This document shows positions 22,401-32,579 of a stretch of DNA of 64,000 nucleotides, in pieces. The notes under the pieces are model-generated. The model worked only from the letters and a program-made list of their open reading frames with translations, was not told the DNA's origin and did not search any database. The stretch's first letter is position 1; the number at the start of each line of letters is the position of its first letter. Both the position numbers and the translations under genes were made by a program. The DNA is from Spongospora subterranea f. sp. subterranea (taxonomy: Eukaryota; Endomyxa: Phytomyxea; Phytomyxea; Plasmodiophorida), in the NCBI GenBank assembly GCA_049724395.1, contig JAUGWO010000097.1, positions 124,001 to 188,000 of the forward strand. The letters are read 5' to 3'.

Positions 22401-23629
22401 GCACACGATCTGTCCATATTCTGGAGTTACGCCCAGGTGTATTGGCCGGGCGTTGCCTGGTCACAATCAGCAATGAGGATTGCGACGTAATCACCTGCAG
22501 ATTTAGTCGCCGTGATCTGATCATATACACTGGGGATTCTGGAGGGCATGTCGCGGGATACAACGTTAGAGGAATCATGGACAGTAATAATATTGGATTA
22601 ATTCAAGAAAACAACAAACAGGATCGGTAACCAGTCTCGATATCGCTGCGTCTTGGTGGCGTTGACAACAGCGAAATTTGATTTAGGGCTCACGAACAGA
22701 TGAAAGCTATGATGCGTCTGAAAACAATCAAGGACGTTATCAATCAGGCACGAGAGACAGCTATATATGGATTACCACGGCCGGTGGTTTATTGTGTTTT
22801 GCATTTGATCTTGGGGTTTCTGACCCAACCGTGAATGGTCGATAGGTTTGGTTCAAGGCATTAGATAAAGCTGTTGTTAGTCTGGGAATCATATCGGATC
22901 CTGAATCACTATGCGTTCGATCATTTGGTCCGCATTTAACAGTGCTGTCAACTTCGGGGTCCTCCCTTGGAATTGTCGGTACCTTCGATATATGTCGTCG
23001 TTCAATCCAGAAATTCCAGTGGCTGTTTCGGGTAGGATAACAACGATTAGATTTCAAGAATGACACAACGACTGGCTCAGGTCAATACAGAGAAGAGGCT
23101 GCGGCAAGCCAATATCGTAGCCGATCAGGTATTACAATCATTGGCCGCCGACGATCAAAACAAAATCGAGTCCGACATCAAAGCCAGATGCACAGCTCCA
23201 GCACCGCTAAATATGGGTATTGGTTCGTAGAACAAACTATTAATAGGTATTGATTGCCGTTCAGAGAGAACGGACTGTCGGAGAGGCAACAGAAATATCG
23301 AGAAACCAGTGTTCATAACGCAGAAATTCTCCAAGGCGTTCGAGTGTGATCCGGATCCAATAATTCCATCATCTGAGGAAAGGAGCGCCAGGAGACGGGC
23401 TAAGAAGGGTTCGGGTAAATCCCAGAAGATGTTTGTTCAGAGTCTGGGAGACACATCTACTGAAGAACCAGTACCGATGCGATCGAACTCACCATCGGCA
23501 GTGAAGTATCCTCTGTCCATATCTCGCACGATATCTTGTAGTTCACTTCGGAAAAATCCCTTATCCTCTGTTAACCCGACGAAGTTCCTATCGAAATCAT
23601 CCAGTAGCAACATGATAAGGAATATCTAA
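19481..23629 (+). CDS. EF-hand plus WD40 repeat protein, WDR49/CFAP337-like
   Basis: This large multi-exon gene has an N-terminal helical region (GNLFAKLDIVQPAQ onwards). A spliced EF-hand follows with loop DLNGSHTIEFSE, keeping Asp1, Asn3, Ser5, Thr7 and Glu12. Many WD40 blades come after, for example KLMAVAAGRNITLWEG, LLVGAGSNGTLFAWNLDG, LSGSTDRSVRLQSL, FVSGSNIGEIFVWSL, VRFWNALTG, IVGDCTGRIHIFNA, DPSGRILVWDLQLG and YTGDSGGHVAGYNV. The EF-hand followed by two WD40 propellers matches the WDR49/WDR64/CFAP337 group, whose studied members are axonemal. A Ser/Arg-rich tail closes the protein at 23629. Many introns of about 42-67 nt were joined in phase; the first exon and parts near 21040-21400 and 22600-23000 remain uncertain. 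Confidence 0.8.
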
Positions 23630-23744
23630 TGGTATCTTGCGAGATATTCCGGTCTGCTATACAAACTTTTTGACTCCAGGGCACAAATCATAATGTATTT
23701 CTTATCTATCGCGTAAAGTGCACAAATCCAAAACTCTCTAGGGC

Positions 23745-24353
23745 TTATTCGGAACCTTTACCCTTCAATACATCTCCCACCTTATGCACTACATTTCCTG
23801 CAGCGCCGGAGGCTTTTTCAAACAAGGAGGGCTCTTCATTGACCGCCCCAACCTTCTCCCCGATACTGGGCTCACGAATGCTCTCCTCACCCGACTTCAT
23901 CGTGCCGCTTAATTTCCCTTTGGCCTGATCCAGAAGGCTCGGCTGGCCTTGAACTCTTGATTGGCCTTCGCGAACGGATTCCTGAATTCTTCCGGAAGCA
24001 TGCTCACCCTCTCCTCGAAGCTTCGACATTCCCTCCTGGAACGAACCCTTGATCTTTTCGGTTATTGAAGGCTCTTCTCCGGGGAGCTTGGACTCTCCTT
24101 CATGCAATTTCTGCTTCGCAGACGACGAGACGTCCTCGCTTGTTCCTCGAATCTTGTCCATCCCTTCCTGAAAGGTGCTTTTCGCTTTCTCCGTTAAGCT
24201 TGGCTCCTCTCCTTTGATCTTCGCCTCACCAGCATGATAGGTGTCCTTGGCTTTATCAGTGAGGCTCTCCCCCTCTAACTTCTGACGGCCGGCATGCAAA
24301 GTTTCAGCCGCCTTCTGCTTGGCACCAGCAAGGTATCCTTGTTCGCCCGACAT
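23745..24353 (-). CDS. LEA/HSP12-like hydrophilic repeat protein
   Basis: This intronless gene of 202 aa is rich in Lys, Glu, Gly and Ser and lacks Cys and Trp. A module of about 23-40 residues recurs: (G)EEPSLTEKAKSTFQEGM, GEEPSITEKIKGSFQEGM and shorter versions with AKQKLHEGESKL or AKGKLSG. Such amphipathic, unfolded repeats are typical of group-3 LEA and fungal HSP12-like proteins, which protect membranes and proteins during drying, heat or osmotic stress. It is cytosolic by prediction, with no signal peptide. Its nearest neighbour is the convergent WD40 gene, 115 bp away. Family assignment rests on composition and repeats, not on a catalytic motif. Confidence 0.75.
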   Translation of the reverse strand: MSGEQGYLAGAKQKAAETLHAGRQKLEGESLTDKAKDTYHAGEAKIKGEEPSLTEKAKSTFQEGMDKIRGTSEDVSSSAKQKLHEGESKLPGEEPSITEKIKGSFQEGMSKLRGEGEHASGRIQESVREGQSRVQGQPSLLDQAKGKLSGTMKSGEESIREPSIGEKVGAVNEEPSLFEKASGAAGNVVHKVGDVLKGKGSE

Positions 24354-25683
24354 TATCGATAATGAAATGACCGAATTACGTACGACGGTTCACTGTAAGT
24401 CCATCTGGGCCAATGGCGACAATATTCATCCGTTGACACTGAGAAGCGGAGGGGATTACCGACCAGTCATTTGCGTTACTGCCCGATCATGTTTAAGTTG
24501 GCGTTACGCCACGGAATGTTCTCAGGGAGTTACGGTTCAACAAGGAACGTCGCCACATTCGATACGTTTCTGCCTTAAACTGAATGGAAAACGCCAGTTT
24601 CTGCTGAAAACATTTACAGTTTAAGCAATGTTATAGCAGGGCGAAAGCTGCTGTAAGGCCTTTGCATGGCCGGTTAAAGGTTTCGCCCGAGAAAAACCTG
24701 CATCGACCACCAGTTCAGGCAACATATCGTAGTTGACATTATGTCGTGGAACCACCAGGACAACACGAAATACTTGTTGGCAATCGTTGAAAATCCGTGA
24801 TTATGTAATACAGGCCTTTTTGTTCCATGATCGTGTGTGCAGCAGTCGAATATTGTTGGAAAGGAAAGCCCATCATATTGGTGCCTTAACAACAAGGCGT
24901 ATGCTGGATTGAACTCCGGTAATATATCAACTATTTTGTGCATATATATCTTCAGTCGCATTTTAACCTTATGAGTACTTGAATGATATTGTTGTATTTG
25001 GCCAAACAATATTCTACCTCAGTTCCGCTTTCTCTAGTCGCTTTGGTTCGTAAATGCGTACTATACCTACCTAGCATTTGAATGAATAAACCAATTGACA
25101 TCATTAGCATCAGCATCATTCATCTCATTGCTTACCTTACAAATATTCTGATATATTTGCTACATCATATATTTTGCATGAGCTATTTCAAGATTTTAGT
25201 TTGTCAATAAAAGTACACGAGCCGTACCACATGTAGTATAAATATATGATTTGGAACAATGGCGATTACATAACAGGCCCAAACACGAGAAAAGCGATAC
25301 AATTAAATCGTTAATTTCCCTGTATTTTATCGAATATATAAACCGGCAAGGTAAATCTCTCTCTTTGTGGTCAACCCTAGGAATCCATTTCCAACTTCGA
25401 ATCTTGATGCCTGCTTTTTTCCTTCCTTAATCACAGTGGTTGAATCTCAAAGTAGTAAACTTACAATCGTGGATGGTGATTAAAATCCCGCCACGACGAT
25501 CGGTAGTATGATGACTCGTCAATCAATCTGCCGATCAATCAATGTGGATCAAAGTCCACGTTGACCTGTCATTCATATTTAACAGTACGGGCACCATCAC
25601 CTGGATCCCCATTAATCAATATCGTAAGCGGTTCTAATCAAGGATGCAATGGCCAGGCATCTCATCCTCCCGTTATCACAAAC
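24354..25683. other. intergenic, AT-rich right half
   Basis: This stretch contains the promoter side of the LEA-like gene. A minus-strand frame of 111 codons (24674-25009) has no recognisable domain. From about 25030 the sequence is AT-rich and shows no gene. An acceptor-like TTTAACAG near 25587 could splice an upstream exon to the disordered-protein gene. Confidence 0.45.
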
Positions 25684-26691
25684 ATGATTGCTGGGCGTCG
25701 CCAGGATCGGACCACGGCAAGCGCGGCGTCAACATCTAATGATGGCGCTATCGGTATCTCGGGCCATACGATTGAGGGTGGAGATCATATGGCAATAACA
25801 ACCGATTCCATTCTGGGAACTCTGTCAACGAAGGGGATGTCACTGGATCAGGATTCTGGCGTCAACGATAGCTTCGGTCATAGCAGCGTTAGGATGTACA
25901 ACAATGATTGCATCCTAGGGGTGCTGTCAACGCAGGATACGGATGGGGTGCTGTCAACGCAGGATACGGATGGGGTGCTGTCAACGCAGGATGCGGATGC
26001 AGACCTGATCGACATTGCAATTGATGCCCCAGATTTCGATCGGAACGACACACCTCTTGGTCGGAACAACGACGATCACGACAAACAGCATTCAGATCGT
26101 GTCCCAACATCGCCAAAACAGCACGATATCGAAACGCGGGACAGTGCGGATCGTCAGGATGATGCTCAAAACATCAGGATAGAGAAACGCGAGAACGCCT
26201 TCGTGTCTGTATCCGGTCAAGTTGACAGTGCCAACCAATTACCGCCGATAGTTCCCGCTGATGAGAATCATCATGCCGACATATTGATGGATGCGATTCC
26301 GTTGCCACCATATCCTACAGAGTGGCCATGGAAATCTTTAATTCGGCCAACAATGCGGAAGCGAGTGTATTCCGATACCGTCGTGGTTGCGATGAACGAC
26401 GAGCCCGATCGTCATCACCCAAGAACCCGAGCGGTATCCGCTGACGGCGTTCGATACAATCCAGAGGCGGTCATGGTGAACACCAAAGGAGTCGAGGGAC
26501 AGGACCAGAATACGGCGACAGCGTCCAAACCTGTGGCTTCCGAACGCGGTAGTATTGCATTGGAAAAGGAGGGAGCCCACGTAGATAAGGGCGACAATCA
26601 TCCCAATGGTATATATTCGTGTATTTATATCGTGAAGCAGTATTGGGAAAAAGCCAGGCGTTGCATCTACCGGGATAACCTCCCGAAATAA
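25684..26691 (+). CDS. hypothetical disordered acidic protein
   Basis: I do not recognise this protein. The open frame runs to 26691; the first ATG is at 25684 (335 aa), but an upstream spliced exon is possible because the frame is open to about 25561. It is rich in Asp, Ser, Thr and Asn with few hydrophobic stretches, so it is probably unfolded. Three tandem nine-residue repeats (GVLSTQDTD) sit near the middle. The C-terminal part has a basic patch (IRPTMRKRVYSD) and an aromatic C-terminus. It lies 256 bp upstream of CFAP299 on the same strand, with no evidence that they are linked. Confidence 0.55.
   Translation: MIAGRRQDRTTASAASTSNDGAIGISGHTIEGGDHMAITTDSILGTLSTKGMSLDQDSGVNDSFGHSSVRMYNNDCILGVLSTQDTDGVLSTQDTDGVLSTQDADADLIDIAIDAPDFDRNDTPLGRNNDDHDKQHSDRVPTSPKQHDIETRDSADRQDDAQNIRIEKRENAFVSVSGQVDSANQLPPIVPADENHHADILMDAIPLPPYPTEWPWKSLIRPTMRKRVYSDTVVVAMNDEPDRHHPRTRAVSADGVRYNPEAVMVNTKGVEGQDQNTATASKPVASERGSIALEKEGAHVDKGDNHPNGIYSCIYIVKQYWEKARRCIYRDNLPK
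25921..26001 (+). repeat. 27-bp in-frame coding repeat, three copies
   Basis: Copies start at 25921, 25948 and 25975. Each begins GTGCTGTCAACGCAGGAT; the first two are identical over 27 bp and the third differs at a few bases. The length is a multiple of three, so copy changes would not break the reading frame of the disordered protein. Confidence 0.9.
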
Positions 26692-26947
26692 CCCAGTAAT
26701 ATTTTTAGCGGGACGTGATGGTGGACCGGTATCTGTAACGCCAACACCTTGTCGTCGCAATATGTATCGTGGACTTGTATCTGTAATAAACCACTGCACA
26801 GTCTAACGCCAGCCAATCTGGTCTGGTATATCAGTGCGCCAAATTTTGATGATGGCCAGAACCCATTCCGCAGCGATCATCTCCAAATCTAACACCTGTG
26901 GGCGACGATCGACAACTGGTACAGGTCGTGTGTCATTAGTGGCAGTT

Positions 26948-27886
26948 ATGAATTCATTCACGACGTCTGGCGGCTCTACAGAGTTTCAATGCTACGAGGA
27001 TTATTTAGACGATCAGATCACAGAGAAGGACATCCTCTATTTGCAGGTACGATTGCGGCAACTCGAGCACCGTCATCCGCACCGATGTGTGATGGTGCAG
27101 GATATCACCCTGGCCAGGAGTCTGGTCGAGCTGGGATATCGGGGCCATGGCGACATGATGAAGCGCGCCGAGTTCCAGGCGCACCTGCAGCAGCTGGAGG
27201 AGATGAAGAGGCCCGTCCAGAAGGCGGGCAACCAGCTTCTCAGCAGTCACGACAAGGATCTGTCCAAGCATCCTCTGCTGAAAGCCCTGGCGGAACGCGA
27301 GGAGGACGTCCGCAACGGAAAGCTAACGGTAAACCGTTGGCGGTTTATGACCTGAATGCGCCTGCCCACAATCAAAATAGTCGATTATTTTCATTCGCGA
27401 TTATAATAGCCGAGGGCAAGAGATCAGCGGATTCATTGACTATTCCGATCGGTTAAAACGTGAGAACTTTGCCCCGTATTTCGAACTGAAAAAGCGCCTT
27501 TTACCTCGCCCGTCGGATCTCAGCTTTTATAATTGGGACACACAGACTGCGATTTCGACACCGAATTCCAACTTTCAGGTGGAGATTTGCTAATCCGTTA
27601 TACGATATCGGGTACTGAAACAGGGACCGCAGGTGATCGCCGATCAGTGTGATGGATTGATGTTCAAGAACAACCGCGATAGAAAGGTGATCAATGTCGA
27701 CCCAAAGGTGAACTGACGTGGCCAATGTTTTTTCGGTCGTTTGTTCATATGCGGCGCTTGGCAACTGACATTGATCGGGGGTTCACCCAGGGCTATACAG
27801 GGGATAACTCGTCGCGGATCGAGCTGAAAACCGACGAATATACGCAAGTTGTCATATACGATCATCTAACTAGGCGAAAGAGCTGA
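26948..27886 (+). CDS. CFAP299: cilia- and flagella-associated protein 299
   Basis: Five exons (26948-27046, 27101-27328, 27381-27578, 27633-27707, 27791-27886) sum to 232 codons, 231 aa, almost the same length as the human protein (233 aa). The whole sequence follows the family: [108 protein letters not shown] and [12 protein letters not shown]. The protein is cytoplasmic/ciliary and tied to flagellated cells, especially sperm; its molecular role is poorly known. Introns are 52-83 nt, all GT-AG. It is convergent with the KCTD gene, stops 48 bp apart. It is strong evidence that this organism makes, or recently made, a cilium. Confidence 0.95.
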
Positions 27887-27933
27887 GAGAAAGCCATCGA
27901 GACCGACTACCATCGTCGGTCCTGAAATAAAAA

Positions 27934-28652
27934 TCAATCGCCGTCTGCGACAACACATGTTGAACAACTTAGTCGTATATTAGAAATCGAAATCGTCAAA
28001 TTGAATGGTTTGTTGGCGGTGAAATCCGGCGGCGATCCGATGCGAAATTTCCGGTTCTTCCGAATATGTTTTTGAAAATTCCACTGGTTTACTGATCCTG
28101 TGCCGACGCAGTAAATACGTAATTTGTCAAATTTCGTGATTGCAATCAGCCTGTACCTCTTCTCGTGTTTTCTCATCAGTTTATTCAATGAAGAAATCAT
28201 TGGGGTGATGTTGAAGTATTTGGCGTCTTCAAGTAGCGATCGATATAAATACATATACTTGGGCCCCTCAGGGACCTGAAATGATTTTCGTCAACGGTCA
28301 TTCGCGAGGTTCTGTGGACACATATTCGGGAGACGATCGCTTACAAAAAGGGTTCTGGTTCGTAGATATTGGAGAACTACCCGGAACAATCGGGGATCTC
28401 GGTCAACGAAAAGCACATCTTCTTCGAGAAATCGGCCCGAGAGCTGATGAGCAAAATACGTGTCTGTGGCCATTGCCTTAGGTATCGCTTTGTGATTTTG
28501 TCGAATTTACCAGGAATATCTGTCAACGTGCCAAGACAGGCGCTGAACCGTTGACCACCAACATCCAATTGGACGACCTGATTGCGGTCAACGGCTATGC
28601 TCTCCGACCTCCATCGTGGCTGATTCCGGAAATCCTCCAGGGACATGGACAT
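27934..28652 (-). CDS. KCTD-type BTB/POZ (T1) domain protein
   Basis: Three exons (28652-28511, 28463-28345, 28275-27934) give 201 codons, 200 aa. A potassium-channel tetramerisation (T1/BTB) domain fills the first half: VVQLDVGGQRFSACLGTL, then FLEEDVLFVDRDPRLFRVVL and QYLRTRTLF, followed by LLEDAKYFNI. There are no channel membrane helices. KCTD proteins form oligomers and often link substrates to cullin-3 ubiquitin ligases or other partners. The C-terminal half is basic and has no named domain. Intron positions are in phase and use good GT-AG ends. Confidence 0.88.
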
Positions 28653-28861
28653 TGAGGCGGGGGGCGAGAGAGAGAGAGAGGATTATCGATCCTGGTCGCG
28701 AAAATACACAGGATCCTGCAGCTGATGGGGCCAGTACCGAGATGTTGTTTTTGTGAAGCCAAGCGCGAGATCTGGCGGGCGCGACGATCCAGAACAACGA
28801 ATGGTCCTGATGATGGATTGCGATCAGGGGCGATCGGTTATAGCAGACAGTCACTTGGGCC

Positions 28862-29388
28862 TTATTCGGGACACAGATAGACCCGCAGGATCATGACCAG
28901 ATCTCGCACCGATCGCCACACCGCAATGCAGGCCTCGGAAACCTGATTGGCCGGGAGCAGGAGGGCGCTCAGGGTTCGGCAGCACTGGCCGAACGCGGTC
29001 TCGCCATTGTTCACTGGTGTTTGTCGAAACTTTGACAACAACATGGTTTTCTCTGCTGATCTCGCCATTAGGGCAACGATCGCCAGAGACCTCGGTGGGT
29101 TTATCGAACCAGGCCGCCGCGCTGTTCCATTGTTTTTGTCTGGAGAAGTTGGGCAACGCGTTCGTGGAGGATGGAGAACTCGATGGGGATCCGTGTTTCT
29201 TTGCGACACACTAGTGGAATAGGGTCAATTGGACTCTCACGAACAATGACGGTTTCTGTAGCAGATTCGCCATGATGTATCGGCCGAGTCGTGCATCGGC
29301 TTTTGGCAACTGACCCGCTGCTCGATCCGATGCGGGAAAACATCAAAGAATTTGTTTTGGCAAAGAATTGGTCACATTCGGTGTCCAT
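28862..29388 (-). CDS. hypothetical protein, about 155 aa
   Basis: Two exons (29388-29110 and 29050-28862), joined across a 59-nt GT-AG intron, give exactly 156 codons. I do not recognise the family. The middle (ETRIPIEFSILHERVAQLL) and end (NQVSEACIAVWRSVRDLVMI) look helical and are the best coding-like parts. The first 40 residues overlap a segment that is repeated in inverted form near 29945-30020, so the true start may lie further in. It is divergent from nothing recognised and lies 209 bp upstream of the KCTD gene on the same strand. Confidence 0.45.
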
Positions 29389-30020
29389 AATCCAGCAATA
29401 ATATCAACCAATCTCGTCCTGAATCGATGTCGGTGCGGTAATTGGGCAGTTTGCTACAGTTGAGACATTCCAAGAGACAAAGAGGATGACGTAGTGTTTC
29501 CGACGATTATTCAAAGGGCCATGGTTTTTGTGAAGCCTTGTCGATGAGACCGTATCTTAAGGGTCGGTCGTCGTCCCTGATCATCAATACCCCCACATGG
29601 GCCGGTCGGCGGTGAGAGAGATCATAAGGATGGCACGAGAATCCACAGTCAGGTCCCCATCCTCCAGCACAATGTCGGAATCAAGAACCGCGATCGCTTT
29701 CACACCCAGGCAGGTCGAGCGTCGTTTAAAGCGGCAAAGTGACTGTCATTGTTTTGCGGGTCTTGATTCAACCTTGTGCCAAAGCATTCCTTGCCATTTC
29801 TCATGACTGATCCCGTTGGGGTTTTCACGAATAGCGACTGGAAAGATCGGTTTCGCATCCGACATTAATCCGCATCGGAATTAGCGATGCGGTTAACAGC
29901 AAACCATGCATTCCTGGTTTATAGACCATACCCCTAATGTGACCAATTTTTCCCCACCCGCAGCGGATCGAACAGCGAATCAGTGCCAAAAGCCAATGCA
30001 CGAGTCGGCAAATAGATCTT
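29285..30020. repeat. inverted pair of related segments (29285-29400 and 29940-30020)
   Basis: Plus-strand 29285-29400 and minus-strand 30020-29940 share clear blocks: GTGCATCGGCTTTTGGCAAC against GTGCATTGGCTTTTGGCAC, a GATCCGATGCGGG/GATCCGCTGCGGG block, and ATTGGTCACATT in both. One copy has an extra stretch of about 20 nt. The two may be exons of a duplicated inverted gene or parts of an old repeat. Confidence 0.6.
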
Positions 30021-30600
30021 TGCGAAAACCAAAGCATTCCTTCAGACTGGAAAACGTTCAATGTCCAAACGATCTTAACGCTATCGAATCAAGTCAACGT
30101 TGCTGGTGTTAGGGGTGTGCAAGGCGGCGCTGGTAGCTCATTATGGACCTATGGCCCGACGATGTTATACGCCAACACCTCAAACCAGCGTGCATTCGTG
30201 TCGATAGAGCGGGAACCTGGTAATGGGCAGCATCTCACTTAATGAGTGAGGAAATCGGCCATACAGACTGGACACCGACATGGCGTATTCCCGTACTCGC
30301 TCCCATACGACCATATTGTCTCCTATCAGCAAAAGATCGGTCGTATAGCGCGTCCCCTTCATCCTCCAACGAACCATAGCAGTGTTGGGATCAACAACTG
30401 CTATGGTTCGCGTCAGCTGCCGTGATATCTCTGGCCTTTCTCGGCGCCATCCCAACAGCTTAACATCAGCTTTGGGACCTAATTACTTCCAGAACATTTC
30501 GTGGCCAAAAACCTGTGTAGGATCCGATGCATTCCATAGCGACCGGTACTCGTTGCCTAAAATAGTAGATTGTCGCTGATCACAACACTGAATCTTCCTA
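29490..30600 (-). CDS. unresolved multi-exon gene, hypothetical
   Basis: Several minus-strand pieces look coding but I could not join them fully. They include NEYRSLWNASDPTQVFGHEM (about 30562-30491), then a 90-residue block at 30463-30186 with DPNTAMVRWRMKG, TTDLLLIGDNMVVWERVRE and SLYGRFPHSLSEMLP, then VLDSDIVLEDGDLTVDSRA and a final piece ending KPWPFE near 29494. Splice-like GT-AG sites lie between them. I do not recognise the family. Open frames on the plus strand over the same span look less protein-like. The gene model is tentative, and it includes the inverted segment at 29940-30020. Confidence 0.4.
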
Positions 30601-30608
30601 AACGGGTT

Positions 30609-30869
30609 TCATTTTTTCGCCAATGACGTTTCAGGTCTGTAGGGCTGCGGTTGCAAGTGTTCACCTTTGTTTGAATCTCGAACTAGAGCAATGTCTGTTT
30701 TCTTGACACAAACCAGGAAAACATCTTCTAATTTATATTCGGACAGCACTTGCCATAAGTGCACTGGCCTTGATGACCCAAAGAAACAACTCGAAATGAC
30801 TTTCGTGGAGAACCCGTTCTCCAGCATGAGATGACTGTGTATGTCTATAAATGCCTTGCAATCAATCAT
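30609..30869 (-). CDS. hypothetical 86-aa open frame
   Basis: An ATG-started frame contains GFSTKVISSCFFGSSRPVHL and EDVFLVCVKKTDIALVRDS, which look like beta-rich protein sequence. No family is recognised. It may be a last exon of a larger minus-strand gene or a small gene of its own. It sits head to head with the coding-like plus-strand block starting near 30925. Confidence 0.35.
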   Translation of the reverse strand: MIDCKAFIDIHSHLMLENGFSTKVISSCFFGSSRPVHLWQVLSEYKLEDVFLVCVKKTDIALVRDSNKGEHLQPQPYRPETSLAKK

Positions 30870-30924
30870 TGAGCGATCATTGGCCGATCACAATATCGGA
30901 TTTCCTCGCTTTTTTCAACATCTC

Positions 30925-31669
30925 TCGGGCACTAAACAGTCGGATCGGGTCGCATCATCTGTTGTTTTCAGACGACTCTCTCGGTTTGGGTTTTGTGCAC
31001 GGCAGCGACTGATTGGGATGTCTGGTGGGACATGGAGACGGCAATATGGGAAATATCTGAGACCAAAAAGGCAACGACAATACTGAAATCCTGGTCGACT
31101 GGAGTGACGCGAGTCGTTTGTCGTATAAACCAATTTATCATTAGCATAGTTCTTGCCTGACAGGATTTATCGGTTGATCTGGCCGTTGATCGCTATGCTG
31201 ATTCAGAACAGCTTGGTCGCCCTGGTGTACGTTGCCCAAGACGCCTTCGCCGCAGGCACGATCTTCAGCGTCAGCTGGATCATAGATTTTAGTTTGTACT
31301 TGATGCGGCATCTTCAGGCCCATGACGTTTATCTCAGAAATGAGGTTGCTCAAGCGCAAGTTGATGGTCGAGACGGCACAGTTTGATTTTATTTATCAGA
31401 ATTTACTGAATAATGCAACTTAGATTGTGGCACTGACGAAAACCTCCCACAGTTCGTCATCCATGACCAGGACGGACTGTCGCCTCACTTACAAAACAAG
31501 ACCATTTCGACTCATATAGTTCACAAGACGGTGATTAGGCAAGGAGTAGGGTCTGTAGATCTTACATTAGGCTGTTCGAACATTGTCGCGGGATTCCAGT
31601 ACGCTAAGGATTCCGACGACGTGAAACCGGTAATACCAGCAGCACGTCAATGTGACGCTGTCTAACCTA
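30925..31669 (+). CDS. unresolved plus-strand gene, hypothetical
   Basis: Coding-like pieces on the plus strand include DWDVWWDMETAIWEISETKK (about 31010-31070) running on to a VTRVVCRINQFII segment, a heptad-like MTFISEMRLLKRKLMVETAQ (about 31320-31380), and a long stop-free block from 31424 to 31666 with ENLPQFVIHDQDGLSPHL and SVDLTLGCSNIVAGFQYAK, ending in stop. I could not join them into one frame with confident splice sites. The minus strand also has open frames here. No family is recognised; pseudogene decay is possible. Confidence 0.4.
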
Positions 31670-31800
31670 GCCGGCCATTAGCTCCCACCTAAAGCAAACC
31701 GCCCTCCAGCAGTCGCTCGTTGTTCCTGTTGATCTCGTCTTCTGCCATCATCCTCAGGGCCATCACAATGCAGTTGTATAATAAAGAGGGAACCCCCTTA

Positions 31801-31985
31801 CTGGAGTTGGGCAAGTCACTGTAGTGAAAGCCAGCACGTGACACGTTAGTAACCAATTAACGGCCATCAGTCAGTATCATGAGTTGGGCAAGTGACTGGC
31901 GCAAGAGCCAGCATGTGGAGTTGTGCAAGTGACTGAAGTGAGAGCCAGCACGTAACCCAATCAACGGCCATCAGTCAGTATCATG
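31801..31985. repeat. imperfect direct repeats, unit about 78 bp with a shorter copy
   Basis: Two long copies (about 31801-31881 and 31917-31985) begin GAGTTG(G/T)GCAAGT and end with the same CGGCCATCAGTCAGTATCAT; a short copy of the first 36 bp lies between them. GCCAGCA(C/T)GT also recurs in all three. No coding frame or known element is recognised. The stretch 31670-31800 holds a short minus-strand frame (EDEINRNNERLLEGG) that could be a terminal exon. Confidence 0.8.
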
Positions 31986-32579
31986 CAGATTTTGGCTCAT
32001 GAAGGTGTCGTGGGAAGGGTGTTTGTGGTACGGTATTGCCATAAATCAGAGCGAATTCAAACTGAACATGATGGTACCTGAACCCGGCACGGCGGATCGG
32101 GATCGACATGAGTTGACCTGCAGACCATCCATTGCCCGAAGTTTCTTATATACCTACAGCTTTTGATTTGCCAAGACCATGGTCCCAAAGTAGAAGGCTG
32201 ATTTCAGCAAGTTGAGACTGTTTCAGCTTTTGGACTGCATACCGGTGATGGCGCACACATATGATGTCGCCCAGTTCAGACGGAACTTTCTGGTCAGGCT
32301 TTCGCAACTCTTTCAGCCAAGTTTATCATCAATAGTGTGCGTGGGCTTCTTGGATTGCTTGGAATAGTTGACAGCACCATCTCAGCTGGCGACAAATGGC
32401 CAGTTGGAAACCTGATCTGTATCAGGAATGGACAACTATTTTATGATCAGCAGAGGCAGTTTGCAGGGAGAAACCTATCGATCTAGAATTGTCATCTTTG
32501 GGTCCAAGGGCAAGAGCATCTCACCGCTGCTAGACGATTCGCTTTGAGAAACTTGCATTGCACTGCAAGAACGTTGTCA
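31986..32579. other. gene-poor stretch with one coding-like piece
   Basis: A plus-strand stop-free piece at 32280-32486 (69 codons) reads protein-like, with SAKFIINSVRGLLGLLGIVD and GDKWPVGNLICIRNGQLFYD, and follows an acceptor-like GCCCAGTTCAG. No family is recognised, and no matching upstream exon was found. The rest of the stretch shows nothing I can name. Confidence 0.35.

Noticed and set aside
23225-23248. A 24-nt intron in the WD40 gene
   Set aside because: A downstream acceptor 18 nt further on gives a 42-nt intron in the same frame, which fits the other introns better.
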